Notes: generated from the letters alone by a model not told the origin. Positions 47,282 through 55,806 are shown, counted from the stretch's first letter. The stretch is DNA of 64,000 bases from Paenibacillus anaericanus (GCF_003994475.1 NZ_RZNY01000006.1:183117-247116), one strand, 5' to 3'. Made by a program: numbers and translations.

Positions 47282-47298
47282 TGTAAGTAATTATTACA
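47282..47298. promoter_or_regulatory. GlnR-type site I upstream of the nif promoter
   Basis: TGTAAGTAATTATTACA is an exact match to TGTNA-N7-TNACA and nearly a perfect palindrome. Its centre is about 103 bases upstream of the predicted start, a position compatible with activation. It is read by GlnR (or TnrA) in relatives. Confidence 0.78.
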
Positions 47299-47349
47299 TG
47301 TACATAACATGGTAACACTTACATTTTTGATTTTCGTCAAATGGATAGA

Positions 47350-47409
47350 ACAAAAAAACACAATGGTCGCATCCCATAATTCTGGGGAGCGACCATTGTG
47401 TTTTTTTGT
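47350..47409. terminator. bidirectional terminator upstream of the nif promoter
   Basis: Twelve-base arms CACAATGGTCGC and GCGACCATTGTG, extended by A- and T-runs on the outer sides, form a strong hairpin between the yqzE-like gene and GlnR site I. It insulates nif transcription. Confidence 0.87.
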
Positions 47410-47430
47410 GAACCCTATTTTCAATCCCAT

Positions 47431-47646
47431 CTACAAATGACGGGAGGATTCTTGCTTATCCCGTTTACGTCTTGTCGGAAACCGTTTCAACCATAACGTG
47501 ATCGAGAAAGGAATCATGCCAAACCACAGATTTGCCCAGGGTTCCTTTGTCTTTGAGCGTTGTTCCCGGCGGATCTCCCGCGGAGTCTCAACATAATCCA
47601 CAACTCTCTCCGTAATGTATTTCACAAGTTCATCACCTTTTGCCAT
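47431..47646 (-). CDS. yqzE: YqzE-family protein
   Basis: This 71-residue protein (MAKGDELVKYITERVVDYVETPREIRREQR) matches the YqzE family of Bacillus and Paenibacillus. It has a charged N-terminal half, a short hydrophobic segment (WFGMIPFSITLWL) and a basic C-terminus. Function is unknown; in Bacillus yqzE lies beside late-competence genes, but none are seen here. A GGGGGAGAA site stands just upstream of the ATG. Confidence 0.8.
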   Translation of the reverse strand: MAKGDELVKYITERVVDYVETPREIRREQRSKTKEPWANLWFGMIPFSITLWLKRFPTRRKRDKQESSRHL

Positions 47647-47780
47647 TTCTCCCCCTCCTTTCTATTCATACAGATAGCTTGCTCCGATTCTCCATTTATT
47701 AAACAAGAGTGATCCAGCGATGCATGATTTAACAGCTTTTAGCTCAACCTATGGGAAAATAAAATCTTGTAGGTGAGCGA

Positions 47781-48470
47781 ATGAAACATCGATCTTCCCT
47801 CCTGGTTCTGCTAATTACTGTACTCGTGGCATCTTCATTCTGGTGCCCTTCAGTCTTTGCTGACGAGAAGGATCTGCGGCACGCCTTTCCTGAACCCGTC
47901 ATTCTCATTGATGTTGGTCATGGTGGTATCGATGGAGGTACTTCCTACGGAGACCTGCTTGAGAAAGATATCAATCTTGCCATCGCCCGGAGGTTGTATA
48001 TGGTACTTCGGAGTCATGGTTATCGCACTATCCTCAACCGAACCGGTGACTATGCATTAAGTGAAGATAACCGTTGGTTACGCAGTCGCTCTAGGCATCT
48101 TAGAGACTTAGCTCAACGAAAGGAATTGAGTGAGGAATTACCCGCAGAAATCGTCATTAGTCTTCATGTCAATTGGGGCCGGAACAAAGCTAAACACGGA
48201 CCGCTAATTCTTCACCAGAACGAAGGCCGTAGCGCTATACTTGCAACTTGCTTGGAGAATTCTTTAGGATCGTTGTATGGTACCTCGCTCCCTTCGGAAG
48301 TGGGTAAACCATTCTACCTACTCAAACATGCTGATTCCCCTGCAGTTATTGTGGAGACAGGCTTCATCAGTAACGCAGAAGACCGCGCATTTCTCATAAG
48401 CACGCGCGGTCAACAAGCTATTGCTGAAGCTGTTTTTGCCGGAATTGCTGATTATTTTACGGTAATATAA
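47781..48470 (+). CDS. N-acetylmuramoyl-L-alanine amidase (CwlD-like)
   Basis: This 229-residue exported amidase cleaves the bond between muramic acid and the stem peptide. A signal peptide (KHRSSLLVLLITVLVASSFWCPSVFA) ends near residue 28. The Amidase_3 fold follows, with zinc site VILIDVGHGGIDGG, EKDINLAIARRL, IVISLHVNWG and the catalytic glutamate in VIVETGFISNAED. No cell-wall-binding repeats are present, as in the spore-cortex enzyme CwlD, but vegetative roles are equally possible. It converges on, and overlaps by 14 bases, the deacetylase gene. Confidence 0.88.
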   Translation: MKHRSSLLVLLITVLVASSFWCPSVFADEKDLRHAFPEPVILIDVGHGGIDGGTSYGDLLEKDINLAIARRLYMVLRSHGYRTILNRTGDYALSEDNRWLRSRSRHLRDLAQRKELSEELPAEIVISLHVNWGRNKAKHGPLILHQNEGRSAILATCLENSLGSLYGTSLPSEVGKPFYLLKHADSPAVIVETGFISNAEDRAFLISTRGQQAIAEAVFAGIADYFTVI

Positions 48471-49323
48471 CTCCCGGTCCCGGACTAAGTCCGGGACTTT
48501 CCTTTTCCGCTACCAAATCAGCTACACCTACAAAAGTAACTCCTTGCTTCTGAAATGCAGGTATGGATTGCTTCAGAACTGAAGCCGTCTTCAAGCCATG
48601 AACACCAACATGTCCGATCGTAACACAGCGACCTTCCTGCATAAGTTGTTCCTGAACTTTGAGCAATTGACCCGAAATATGTCGTTCTGTATGAACATCA
48701 TCCAAGAAGATGTGATTATGAACCTCAGGCATTCCCTTCAATCCACTTAATTTCGAGACGACTGATCGATAGTTCGTCCGACTATCAATGAAAAATAATC
48801 CCCGTTCCCTGCAAACATCCAGAATGATGGACATGACCCTTTCATCCCCAGTAATTCTAGAGCCCATGTGATTGTTGATCCCCACAGCAAACGGCACATT
48901 ATCTATTGCCGCTTCCACCCGCTGTCTTACATCCTGATCCGTCATATTGGATAGAATCGCACCAGGTCCTAACCATTTAGGATTACCTTGCTTAGGCTCC
49001 ATAGGAAGATGCAGTATTACGTCATGACCTTGTTCATGCGCTCGTCTAGCATCCGCTACCGTCGTTGGCAGAAACGGCATCACCGCCACAGTCAGCTTTA
49101 CCGGCATCATCATAATCTCTTCTGTACCCTTCATTCCGTTGCCCAGATCATCAATAATGACCGCTAATTTTTGTTCTTTTACTTCCACCGCCACAGTCCT
49201 AGCGAGCACGTTGTCCAAACTCCGCGGTGCCGCAGAAGCAGAGATCGGATAACACCAAAATAGGGTCAAAAGGACGATAGAGCATACACGAAGTAGTTTT
49301 CTTCTTCCTTTTATATAACGCAT
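48457..49323 (-). CDS. divergent polysaccharide deacetylase family protein (YibQ-like)
   Basis: This 288-residue exported protein has a signal peptide (KGRRKLLRVCSIVLLTLFWCYPISASA, cleavage near residue 32). Its NodB-like barrel contains KLAVIIDDLGNG, HDVILHLPMEPK, GINNHMGSRITG and FFIDSRT, the pattern of the divergent polysaccharide deacetylase family. Paired acidic and His residues are kept, but activity has rarely been shown. The C-terminus ends in a short proline-glycine tail and overlaps the amidase gene on the other strand. Confidence 0.83.
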   Translation of the reverse strand: MRYIKGRRKLLRVCSIVLLTLFWCYPISASAAPRSLDNVLARTVAVEVKEQKLAVIIDDLGNGMKGTEEIMMMPVKLTVAVMPFLPTTVADARRAHEQGHDVILHLPMEPKQGNPKWLGPGAILSNMTDQDVRQRVEAAIDNVPFAVGINNHMGSRITGDERVMSIILDVCRERGLFFIDSRTNYRSVVSKLSGLKGMPEVHNHIFLDDVHTERHISGQLLKVQEQLMQEGRCVTIGHVGVHGLKTASVLKQSIPAFQKQGVTFVGVADLVAEKESPGLSPGPGVILP

Positions 49324-49336
49324 ACAGTTCCTCCTC

Positions 49337-49858
49337 CTATTGTTCGATCAAGTTGCTCTTTAGTGCTCTACGTCTAACCTGATAAGTCCAAACTAGATCA
49401 ACCAGAAACAACAACAAGAATATGGGACTGACTTTTACCCAGATGGGCTCCATATTGGTATATAGCCCTTGAATTGAAGGATGGATATATCGTAAGAACA
49501 CTAGCGATAGGACTGCCCAATACAGTGAGAACTGTAAGCAGATGTGGCCATGAAGTTGCATTCGGTTCTCTGTATAATTCCACCACTGTTGATGAAATAC
49601 TCTCTTTAACAAATAACCACTTATATATTCAACGATCGTGGGGATTACTAAACAAAGCAACATGACAACTACAAAGCTTTGGCCCGTCCCACATAACAAC
49701 AGTAATAATGGGGCAACTCCATACATCGGTTTAAAAGGTCCTTTGAGAAAACCCTCTTTCCAGAAAACCCCTTCAGTCAAATAGCTGTATACGTTCTCCA
49801 ATATCCATCCGAATAGCGAATACATCAGAAAATAAAAAAACAACGCATCCATCGTCAT
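49337..49858 (-). CDS. membrane protein of the putative ABC-transporter type IV family
   Basis: This 173-residue protein has four to five membrane helices and the family start MDALFFYFLMYSLFGWILENVYSYLTEG plus GFLKGPFKPMYGVAPL. The family (PF06541-type, CmpB-like) is annotated as a putative ABC permease but usually stands alone; real function is unknown. ATG 49858 has AAAGG upstream, and the open frame to 49915 has no ribosome binding site. It precedes the deacetylase gene on the same strand, with a 13-bp gap. Confidence 0.75.
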   Translation of the reverse strand: MTMDALFFYFLMYSLFGWILENVYSYLTEGVFWKEGFLKGPFKPMYGVAPLLLLLCGTGQSFVVVMLLCLVIPTIVEYISGYLLKRVFHQQWWNYTENRMQLHGHICLQFSLYWAVLSLVFLRYIHPSIQGLYTNMEPIWVKVSPIFLLLFLVDLVWTYQVRRRALKSNLIEQ

Positions 49859-49971
49859 GTTAGCATCAGCCTTTCCACGGAGTGATAAATCATCTCTCCT
49901 AGTATGACTGAGCACACGATGATTAATGCGCCGAGAATAAATCTATAACATTGAAGTAATTCGCTACGACA

Positions 49972-50640
49972 TCAGATGTTAAGCAAGCCGCTCTTCTCTA
50001 CGATGTGTAGCCACTGTTTCGCAATCAAATCATGACCAGCAGCAGTTGGGTGTACACCATCCCATAGCCAATATGACGCATCTGCTCTTTGCGCAGCTTC
50101 ATTAAATGCCTCCTGTAACGGGACATGAACCGCATGAAACTGTTCTGCTAGCTGACGAACAACGGCTTGATAATGCTTAATTCGTTCATCCCATGCTTCC
50201 CATTGCTGGGCGAGCTCTCCAGTTTTCAGAATAAATGGCTCGCATAAGATCAACTTTGTATGGGGTAATACTTCACTAGTCTCTTCAAGCACATGCCGAT
50301 ATGCTCGCTCAAAACGATCAGTCACACCACTCGGTTCACCCTTCATCGTTCTCCAAGCATCATTCACACCGATCATTATACTGATAATATCAGGGTTCAG
50401 GCTGATCGCATCTTCATTCCAACGTGCATACAGGTCAGAAATTCGGTCACCACTTATTCCCCGGTTATAAAAGCGCAGTCCTTTTTCCGCATATTCATTC
50501 CCCAGTTTCCCTCCAATGATATACGCATAGCTATGTCCTAGGATATGATTGGGATCGTCGCTACGACCACGGTTACCGTCTGTGATGGAATCTCCTTGAA
50601 ATAAAATGACCTTGTTCTGATTAGGGGTTGAGGCAGTCAT
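49972..50640 (-). CDS. SGNH-family hydrolase (GDSL esterase/lipase)
   Basis: This 222-residue cytoplasmic hydrolase has block I GDSITDGNRG with nucleophile Ser, block II Gly near YNRGISGDRISDL, block III IMIGVNDAW with Asn, and block V DGVHPTAAGH with Asp and His. No signal peptide is seen. Such enzymes remove acyl or acetyl groups from sugars or lipids; the substrate is not predictable. Confidence 0.88.
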   Translation of the reverse strand: MTASTPNQNKVILFQGDSITDGNRGRSDDPNHILGHSYAYIIGGKLGNEYAEKGLRFYNRGISGDRISDLYARWNEDAISLNPDIISIMIGVNDAWRTMKGEPSGVTDRFERAYRHVLEETSEVLPHTKLILCEPFILKTGELAQQWEAWDERIKHYQAVVRQLAEQFHAVHVPLQEAFNEAAQRADASYWLWDGVHPTAAGHDLIAKQWLHIVEKSGLLNI

Positions 50641-50799
50641 TATTAATCATCCTTTGGTATAAGTTTTACTCCAATTATAACAAGCTATTGCTCCAAAAAG
50701 ATGTTAAATATAAAAATTCGTAGCCGTCGAACAAGTGGAATCAGATCCGGAAAATTGGTCTGTAATCCATGCTACCCAGTTGTCTGATTAGATTCAATA

Positions 50800-50846
50800 C
50801 GCAGTAAAAGAGACACCGTAAAATAGGTGTCCCTCTTACTGCGTTT
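50800..50846. terminator. hairpin terminator upstream of SGNH gene end and after dinB-like gene
   Basis: Arms ACGCAGTAAAAGAGACACC and GGTGTCCCTCTTACTGCGT form a stem with one mismatch and an eight-base loop. It stands 20 bases after the DinB-like gene stop and about 160 bases before the SGNH gene start. Confidence 0.7.
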
Positions 50847-50865
50847 ATTGTTTCAGGGTACTCTT

Positions 50866-51327
50866 TTATAGAGATTCCTGTTTTACTGAACACTTCTGGA
50901 TAAGAGATATTTGGCCGGCATGAATTCCAGCATGATACATAAGTCGTCCAACCGCTTCAAGTGGTGTTGAAGCTCCGATTGGGCAATCCTTCTGCTGACT
51001 CCACTCCTCTTCAGGAAGAGCCTCCATTGCTTGAATTAAATGTGAGTTTGACTTCTCAAGAAATTGAACAAGCTCTTGAAGATTCTCTTGAGCTACCTCC
51101 GTATTAGCAGCACCGCGGCTAGTACGAATCTCTATATCCTCAGGTATTGGCTGCCCAAAGAACCAATTAGCAAACATATACTCGACTTCAGCATTATGCC
51201 GCAGCATATTTCCAATGGATGAAGGGCCTAATTGCAATGTTAGATCTTGTTCTGGTAATTTCTTTACCATACTGTGAAATCGATCCTGAGTCGAATTCCA
51301 TAGTGGTAATATAGTAGAAAAAGTCAT
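50866..51327 (-). CDS. DinB-family protein
   Basis: This 153-residue protein fits the DinB/YfiT four-helix fold. Metal-binding-type histidines lie in MLRHNAEVEYMFANWFFG and GRLMYHAGIHAGQI, as expected for this superfamily. Members act as thiol transferases or unknown metal-dependent enzymes; damage inducibility cannot be inferred. It follows the HugZ-like gene by 25 bases and may be read with the heme operon. Confidence 0.8.
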   Translation of the reverse strand: MTFSTILPLWNSTQDRFHSMVKKLPEQDLTLQLGPSSIGNMLRHNAEVEYMFANWFFGQPIPEDIEIRTSRGAANTEVAQENLQELVQFLEKSNSHLIQAMEALPEEEWSQQKDCPIGASTPLEAVGRLMYHAGIHAGQISLIQKCSVKQESL

Positions 51328-51352
51328 ATTATTCGCCCCTTAGTATTTAATC

Positions 51353-51868
51353 CTAATTTGCTGTTTCCTCTTTTTGAGCATGCCCATCACGAGTAACATG
51401 CTCGAATTTATCAGCCATCAGGTCAATATCAAAGGCTTGACCGAAACCAGCAACGTAACGACCTTGTAAAGGGGTAACTTCAAACAAAGAGAAGTCGAGT
51501 GTACGTAACATATCCATCATTTTTTTGTTGAAGACTTCTCCAAACAGTTCGAATATTTCTTCATGTCCCTCATTACCGATATTTTCAGCCGAACAAACAA
51601 AGCGAGCGCGTTGTCTTGCGAACATATTTGCTGTGGATGCTTCATCTTCAATTAGCATGACATCCACTGATTTATTATTTTCCAAGTGGTAGTAATGATG
51701 TGCAATCTGACTAAGATAAATATATAATTTCCCCTGATATCTTACAAAAGGCGCATAAGAGATGAATGGTTGACCCTTTTCATCAACCGTACTTAACATG
51801 ACAGAAGTTAAACTACTAGTAAAATCTAAATATTGCTTCTTTACTACCTCGATATCCATTACTTTCAT
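51353..51868 (-). CDS. HugZ-like heme-utilisation protein (pyridoxamine 5'-phosphate oxidase-type fold)
   Basis: This 171-residue protein has the split-barrel fold of FMN-binding and heme-binding oxidases (SVMLSTVDEKGQPFISYAPFVRYQGKLYIYLS) and the family's VTPLQGRYVAGFGQAFDID tail with GGF/GFGQA features. HugZ-type proteins bind and degrade heme to release iron. It is next to a Fur-controlled ABC iron/heme importer, which supports that role. The histidine in AHHYYHLENN may be part of the heme site. Confidence 0.82.
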   Translation of the reverse strand: MKVMDIEVVKKQYLDFTSSLTSVMLSTVDEKGQPFISYAPFVRYQGKLYIYLSQIAHHYYHLENNKSVDVMLIEDEASTANMFARQRARFVCSAENIGNEGHEEIFELFGEVFNKKMMDMLRTLDFSLFEVTPLQGRYVAGFGQAFDIDLMADKFEHVTRDGHAQKEETAN

Positions 51869-51886
51869 AGTTTTTCCTCTTTTCGT

Positions 51887-52672
51887 TTATATTTTATGCA
51901 GAACATGGATACGTGGACGAGCATTGTTAGGCAACTGCTCAATCTCTGTCTCGACACCGTATACACTCCGAATTAACTCTTGTGTCAGCACATCCTGTGG
52001 TCGTCCATAGGTTTGCACGGATCCTTTTTTAATGACACACACCTTGTCACTATAGGTACTTGCATGATTCAAATCATGAAGAACCATTACGACCGTAAGC
52101 TTTAGCTCACGATTTAACGAACGGACAAGGTCTAACACTTCCAGTTGATGAGCAATGTCCAAGTAGGTAGTTGGCTCATCTAGAAGCAATACTTTGGGGC
52201 ACTGGGCAAGTGCCATAGCTAGCCATGCTTTTTGAGCCTCTCCGCCTGATAAAGAGGAAACCAAACGATCCTTGAAGTTCAGCATTCCGGTCTTCATAAG
52301 TGCCCATTCAATAATCTCAAAGTCTTCTGCATCCATACGCTCATACCACTTTTTGTGCGGCATGCGTCCATAGCTAATTAACTCCCCAACAGTCATATCC
52401 ACTGGACTTACATTACCCTGACACAACATGCACATTAATTTGGATATTTGCTTATTGTTAAGAAGATTTGCTTCCTGATTCGCGATACATATTTGGCCAC
52501 TTTTACAGGGAATAAGACCTGTCACACCCTTTAGAATGGTAGATTTACCAGAGCCATTTGGCCCTATAATCGATACAACCTCCCCTTCTTCCACATTTAT
52601 CGAGAAGTCATTTACGATGGTTTTATCCGAATAACGGATATAGAGAGAATGAATCTTTAACATATCAGGCAC
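51887..52672 (-). CDS. ABC transporter ATPase for heme/iron-siderophore uptake
   Basis: This 261-residue ATPase has Walker A GPNGSGKST, signature LSGGEAQKAWLA, Walker B LLLDEPTTYLD and switch VLHDLNHA, typical of FecE/FhuC/HmuV. It overlaps the permease gene by eight bases. The neighbouring HugZ-like gene favours heme as the cargo. Confidence 0.88.
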   Translation of the reverse strand: MPDMLKIHSLYIRYSDKTIVNDFSINVEEGEVVSIIGPNGSGKSTILKGVTGLIPCKSGQICIANQEANLLNNKQISKLMCMLCQGNVSPVDMTVGELISYGRMPHKKWYERMDAEDFEIIEWALMKTGMLNFKDRLVSSLSGGEAQKAWLAMALAQCPKVLLLDEPTTYLDIAHQLEVLDLVRSLNRELKLTVVMVLHDLNHASTYSDKVCVIKKGSVQTYGRPQDVLTQELIRSVYGVETEIEQLPNNARPRIHVLHKI

Positions 52673-53660
52673 CTCCTTTTCTCATCAGATACAGAAAGTA
52701 AGGTCCTCCGGCCATAGCCATGATGATACCTGCTGGTATTTCCAGTGGACTAAATAAAGATCGACCTGCGGTATCGGCAATAATTAATATCATCGCTCCA
52801 AGCATAAGGCTAAGTGGAAGACTATGCTTGTAATTGGATCCAATAATTATACGGGCCATGTGCGGCACGATCAGACCAACAAAACCGACAAGCCCTACTT
52901 TGGATACTGATATAGCCGCTAGGAATACAGCAACGAAAGAAAGGATAAAGCGAACCCGATTTAAATTTTGCCCTAAATTATGTGCAGCTTGCTCTCCTAA
53001 TCGGAGAATATTTGCCTGTCGAATGCATAGCAATGCCATGGCCCAACCTGCCATGGAATAGGGAAGGATATTTAATACATCATTCATTCCTTTGCCGGAC
53101 AAGCTACCATTCATCCATTGAAGTGCAGCAGGTAGTTTATCACTGTATAGAATAGAGAGCAGACCGATCACTCCACCGAACACAGCGTTTACCGCCACAC
53201 CAGATAAGATGATCCGAATTGGAGTATACCCACTCTCCTTCTTCCAAGCCCACGCATAAACCATGACAGCGGCGAATCCCCCTCCCACAATCGCTGCAAG
53301 AGGAATGAATCCTGAGAATTCAGGAGCAACGAGCATAATGAACAAAACCGTAACTGCCGCTCCACTAGACACCCCCGTCAATCCAGGATCGGCCAATGGG
53401 TTATTCATAACCGCTTGTAAAAGTATGCCGGACGCAGCTAAATTAGCACCAATAATAAGTGCCATCAGCACTCTGGGGATGCGGATATCCCAAAGTATCG
53501 TGTTATCCGCATCCTTCCCAGAGCCAATTAACGTCTGCCATGTCTGTGAAAGTGTAAATTGGACACTCCCAATACCCACAGCAATAATAATAGATACTAG
53601 GAGCAGCATCAAAGCAATTCCTAAAATAGTAGCTTCTTTCTTTTTGAAGTTTTTCGCCAA
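52665..53660 (-). CDS. FecCD-family ABC transporter permease
   Basis: The 331-residue product has ten membrane helices and FecCD landmarks (RIPRVLMALIIGANLAASGILLQAVMNNPLADPGLTG, GLVGFVGLIVPHMARII). The start is TTG 53660 (AKNFKKKE), placed by AGGGGAG seven bases upstream. A seven-copy TAACT repeat lies just before that ribosome binding site. It forms the homodimeric membrane channel of the heme/iron importer. Confidence 0.9.
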   Translation of the reverse strand: MAKNFKKKEATILGIALMLLLVSIIIAVGIGSVQFTLSQTWQTLIGSGKDADNTILWDIRIPRVLMALIIGANLAASGILLQAVMNNPLADPGLTGVSSGAAVTVLFIMLVAPEFSGFIPLAAIVGGGFAAVMVYAWAWKKESGYTPIRIILSGVAVNAVFGGVIGLLSILYSDKLPAALQWMNGSLSGKGMNDVLNILPYSMAGWAMALLCIRQANILRLGEQAAHNLGQNLNRVRFILSFVAVFLAAISVSKVGLVGFVGLIVPHMARIIIGSNYKHSLPLSLMLGAMILIIADTAGRSLFSPLEIPAGIIMAMAGGPYFLYLMRKGGA

Positions 53661-53673
53661 TTTACTGCTCCCC

Positions 53674-53708
53674 TAACTTAACTTAACTTAACTTAACTTA
53701 ACTTAACT
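53674..53708. repeat. seven tandem copies of pentanucleotide TAACT
   Basis: TAACT is repeated seven times without interruption between the binding-protein stop and the ribosome binding site of the permease gene. Such repeats can gain or lose units during replication, which would change spacing or RNA structure. Confidence 0.95.
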
Positions 53709-53712
53709 AAAT

Positions 53713-54708
53713 TTAGTCTTTATATAATATTGCAGCTAGATCCTTATAGGCGTCTGGAGCCTTAGCAAGTGAAGCAACACCGTAAAGGTTGTAGTCAAGA
53801 GTAACCATTCTCTCATTCTTAAACGCATTAAGCTTCTCCCAGACTCCATTCTTCTTCACGTCTTCCTCGAACTTTTGGGCAACAGCGGTTGGATCACCAT
53901 GCGCTACCAAAAGGATTACATCCGGATTAGCCTCAACAATCGTTTCCATATTCAGCGGTACATAGGTCTCTGATTGCTTCAAAACTGAGCTTAGGACATT
54001 GGAAGCACCAAGCTTCTTAGCAAGACTACCTGCAAACGTATCCTCGTTCATAAGCATAAGAGACTCAGCTGAACCGAATAGCAACATCACGCTAGGAGCT
54101 GATTTCCCCTCGACTACTTTGAGTGCTTCAGCTTCTTTCTCAGAAAAGCTAGTGAGTACCTCTTTAGCCTGATCTTCCTTGCCATAAATTCGACCAAGTG
54201 CGACCAGTGATTCCTTAAGCTCATCTAAAGAGTCAACTGGTAAGTATGCTGCGGGTAGGCCGGCCGGCTGAAGCACTTTATCAATGCTGTCCTTAATAGA
54301 TTCCGGAGCAAGCACAATATTAGGCTCAAGTTTCGCAATTTGTTCGAGATCCGGTGAGTGTGAAGAACCGATACGTTGAACATTAGCATACGTTTCAGGC
54401 AATTGACTCTGTGTAGTTGGTACACCTACAAGATCAAGTTGAAGAGCATCATAGAGTTCCGTAATTGCAACAGATAAAGTTACGGCTTTAGCTGGCTTTT
54501 CTTGACCGAATTGTGCTTGAAGTTCTTGAACCTTGGCTTCGTCGACATCAATCGTTACTTCTGTATTGTTGCTGGGATTACTTTCAACAACATTGGATTG
54601 ATCACTGCTATTGACCTCTTGATTCTTATTGCCAGCTTCTTTATTACCACATGCTGCTAGTGCGATGACGATTGAAATAAGTACGACGATTCCCCAAGTC
54701 TTTTTCAT
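53713..54708 (-). CDS. heme/iron ABC transporter substrate-binding lipoprotein
   Basis: This 331-residue lipoprotein starts MKKTWGIVVLISIVIALAACGN, with lipobox LAAC and an acidic Asn-rich linker. The ATG at 54708 has GGGGGAA upstream; an open frame reaches 54759 within the Fur region. The rest is a class-III (FecB/BtuF-like) binding fold (LQLDLVGVPTTQSQLPE, EPNIVLAPESIKDSID). Two Fur boxes upstream show iron control. Cargo is heme, siderophore or a similar iron complex. Confidence 0.88.
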   Translation of the reverse strand: MKKTWGIVVLISIVIALAACGNKEAGNKNQEVNSSDQSNVVESNPSNNTEVTIDVDEAKVQELQAQFGQEKPAKAVTLSVAITELYDALQLDLVGVPTTQSQLPETYANVQRIGSSHSPDLEQIAKLEPNIVLAPESIKDSIDKVLQPAGLPAAYLPVDSLDELKESLVALGRIYGKEDQAKEVLTSFSEKEAEALKVVEGKSAPSVMLLFGSAESLMLMNEDTFAGSLAKKLGASNVLSSVLKQSETYVPLNMETIVEANPDVILLVAHGDPTAVAQKFEEDVKKNGVWEKLNAFKNERMVTLDYNLYGVASLAKAPDAYKDLAAILYKD

Positions 54709-54736
54709 AATTTCCCCCATAAAATTCATATTGTAT

Positions 54737-54751
54737 TGATAATGATTATCA
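54737..54751. promoter_or_regulatory. Fur box, perfect 7-1-7
   Basis: TGATAATGATTATCA matches the Bacillus 7-1-7 Fur consensus without mismatch, 29 bases upstream of the binding-protein ATG. Confidence 0.92.
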
Positions 54752-54763
54752 TTATACATAGAA

Positions 54764-54778
54764 TGATAACCATTATCA
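54764..54778. promoter_or_regulatory. second Fur box, one mismatch
   Basis: TGATAACCATTATCA matches the 7-1-7 Fur consensus with one mismatch and lies 27 bases from the first box, so two Fur dimers could bind in series. Confidence 0.82.
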
Positions 54779-54848
54779 ATTAAATTTTTTTATTTAAATT
54801 TTTTCGCTATCCTTCGTCTAGTAAGTCAATTGATCCTTATAACACAAA

Positions 54849-54885
54849 AAAAGAGATTAACCAGTTTTTCTAGTTAATCTCTTTT
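54849..54885. terminator. terminator between the MBL-fold gene and the heme operon
   Basis: Arms AAAAGAGATTAAC and GTTAATCTCTTTT surround an 11-base loop; A/T runs flank both sides. On the minus strand it follows the MBL-fold gene. Confidence 0.8.
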
Positions 54886-54942
54886 CAGGAATTTTACTAA
54901 TGTAAAATTCCCCCTAAACTTAAATATACATACGCAAATCCA

Positions 54943-55782
54943 TCAATCTTCTATAATAATTTTATCACCTGTAGCAAGGTAATGTAGTTTATCTTTTAAA
55001 ACCGTTCTTAAAATTTCATATCCCCTTTTCCCCGTGCAATGACAGGTATAGATAGACTCTATAGGTAACATATTTAATGTATTCGCTGTCTCTAAAATTT
55101 CTTCTTTTGTTTTACCCAATGTATTGATGATTGGTATTCCGATAAGATGAAATCCCCCAATCAACGCGGTAATCGGCCTATTCGGAAAATGCTCCATTGC
55201 AGTCCTGGTCATATTAACAACCCCATGATGGCTGCATCCTGTTATAAGTACGAGACCCTCTTCTGTCTCCAGAACTAACATCAATTCATGATTGAAGTCG
55301 TCTAACTCTCTTTCATCCTTTGAACCTTTATATAAGTGCTTCTCATGCGCAATAGTTGGTGCTAAAGGAATAAGGGTGGCTCCTTCAAAAAGAACCATTT
55401 TTTCTGTGACGAGGTTAAATCGCTTCTCATATGTATCTATTAAATAATCTGGAGCACTAACGTTATGATGATATGGGCCAATTTTTAGCCAATGTGGTTC
55501 TAACGCATTTGCACAGAAATAGATTGGAGCGATATTATTTACTTCATTCAGAAATGGTAATCCACCAATATGGTCTGAATGTCCATGTGAGATCACCACT
55601 TTATCTATCACACCAAGGTCTATATCTAATAGCCTTGCATTTTCTATGTATGTGCGATCAGGTCCTGTATCAAAAAGAATCTGACCGTGCACAGTTTTGA
55701 TCAAGAGCGATAATCCGTGCTTAGCCTTGTACTTCTTATCACAACTAGTGTTTTCAAGTAATGCAATAATTTCCATAGCCAA
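54943..55782 (-). CDS. metallo-beta-lactamase-fold hydrolase
   Basis: This 279-residue cytoplasmic protein has the di-metal motif SHGHSDHIGG (residues 66-75) and further histidine segments GCSHHGVVN and CHCTGKRG. It resembles the COG1237 group (dihydropterin-aminobenzene phosphate synthase-like). Substrate is unknown. It shares a strand with the small membrane protein gene 24 bases upstream. Confidence 0.84.
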   Translation of the reverse strand: MAMEIIALLENTSCDKKYKAKHGLSLLIKTVHGQILFDTGPDRTYIENARLLDIDLGVIDKVVISHGHSDHIGGLPFLNEVNNIAPIYFCANALEPHWLKIGPYHHNVSAPDYLIDTYEKRFNLVTEKMVLFEGATLIPLAPTIAHEKHLYKGSKDERELDDFNHELMLVLETEEGLVLITGCSHHGVVNMTRTAMEHFPNRPITALIGGFHLIGIPIINTLGKTKEEILETANTLNMLPIESIYTCHCTGKRGYEILRTVLKDKLHYLATGDKIIIED

Positions 55783-55806
55783 CTCTCCTAAAGTAAAGTT
55801 TCAATA

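Noticed and set aside
47120..47430. Sigma-54 promoter and NifA site for nif
   Set aside because: No -24/-12 GG/GC pair or TGT-N10-ACA NifA element stood out, whereas a 17-spaced sigma-70 promoter is clear.
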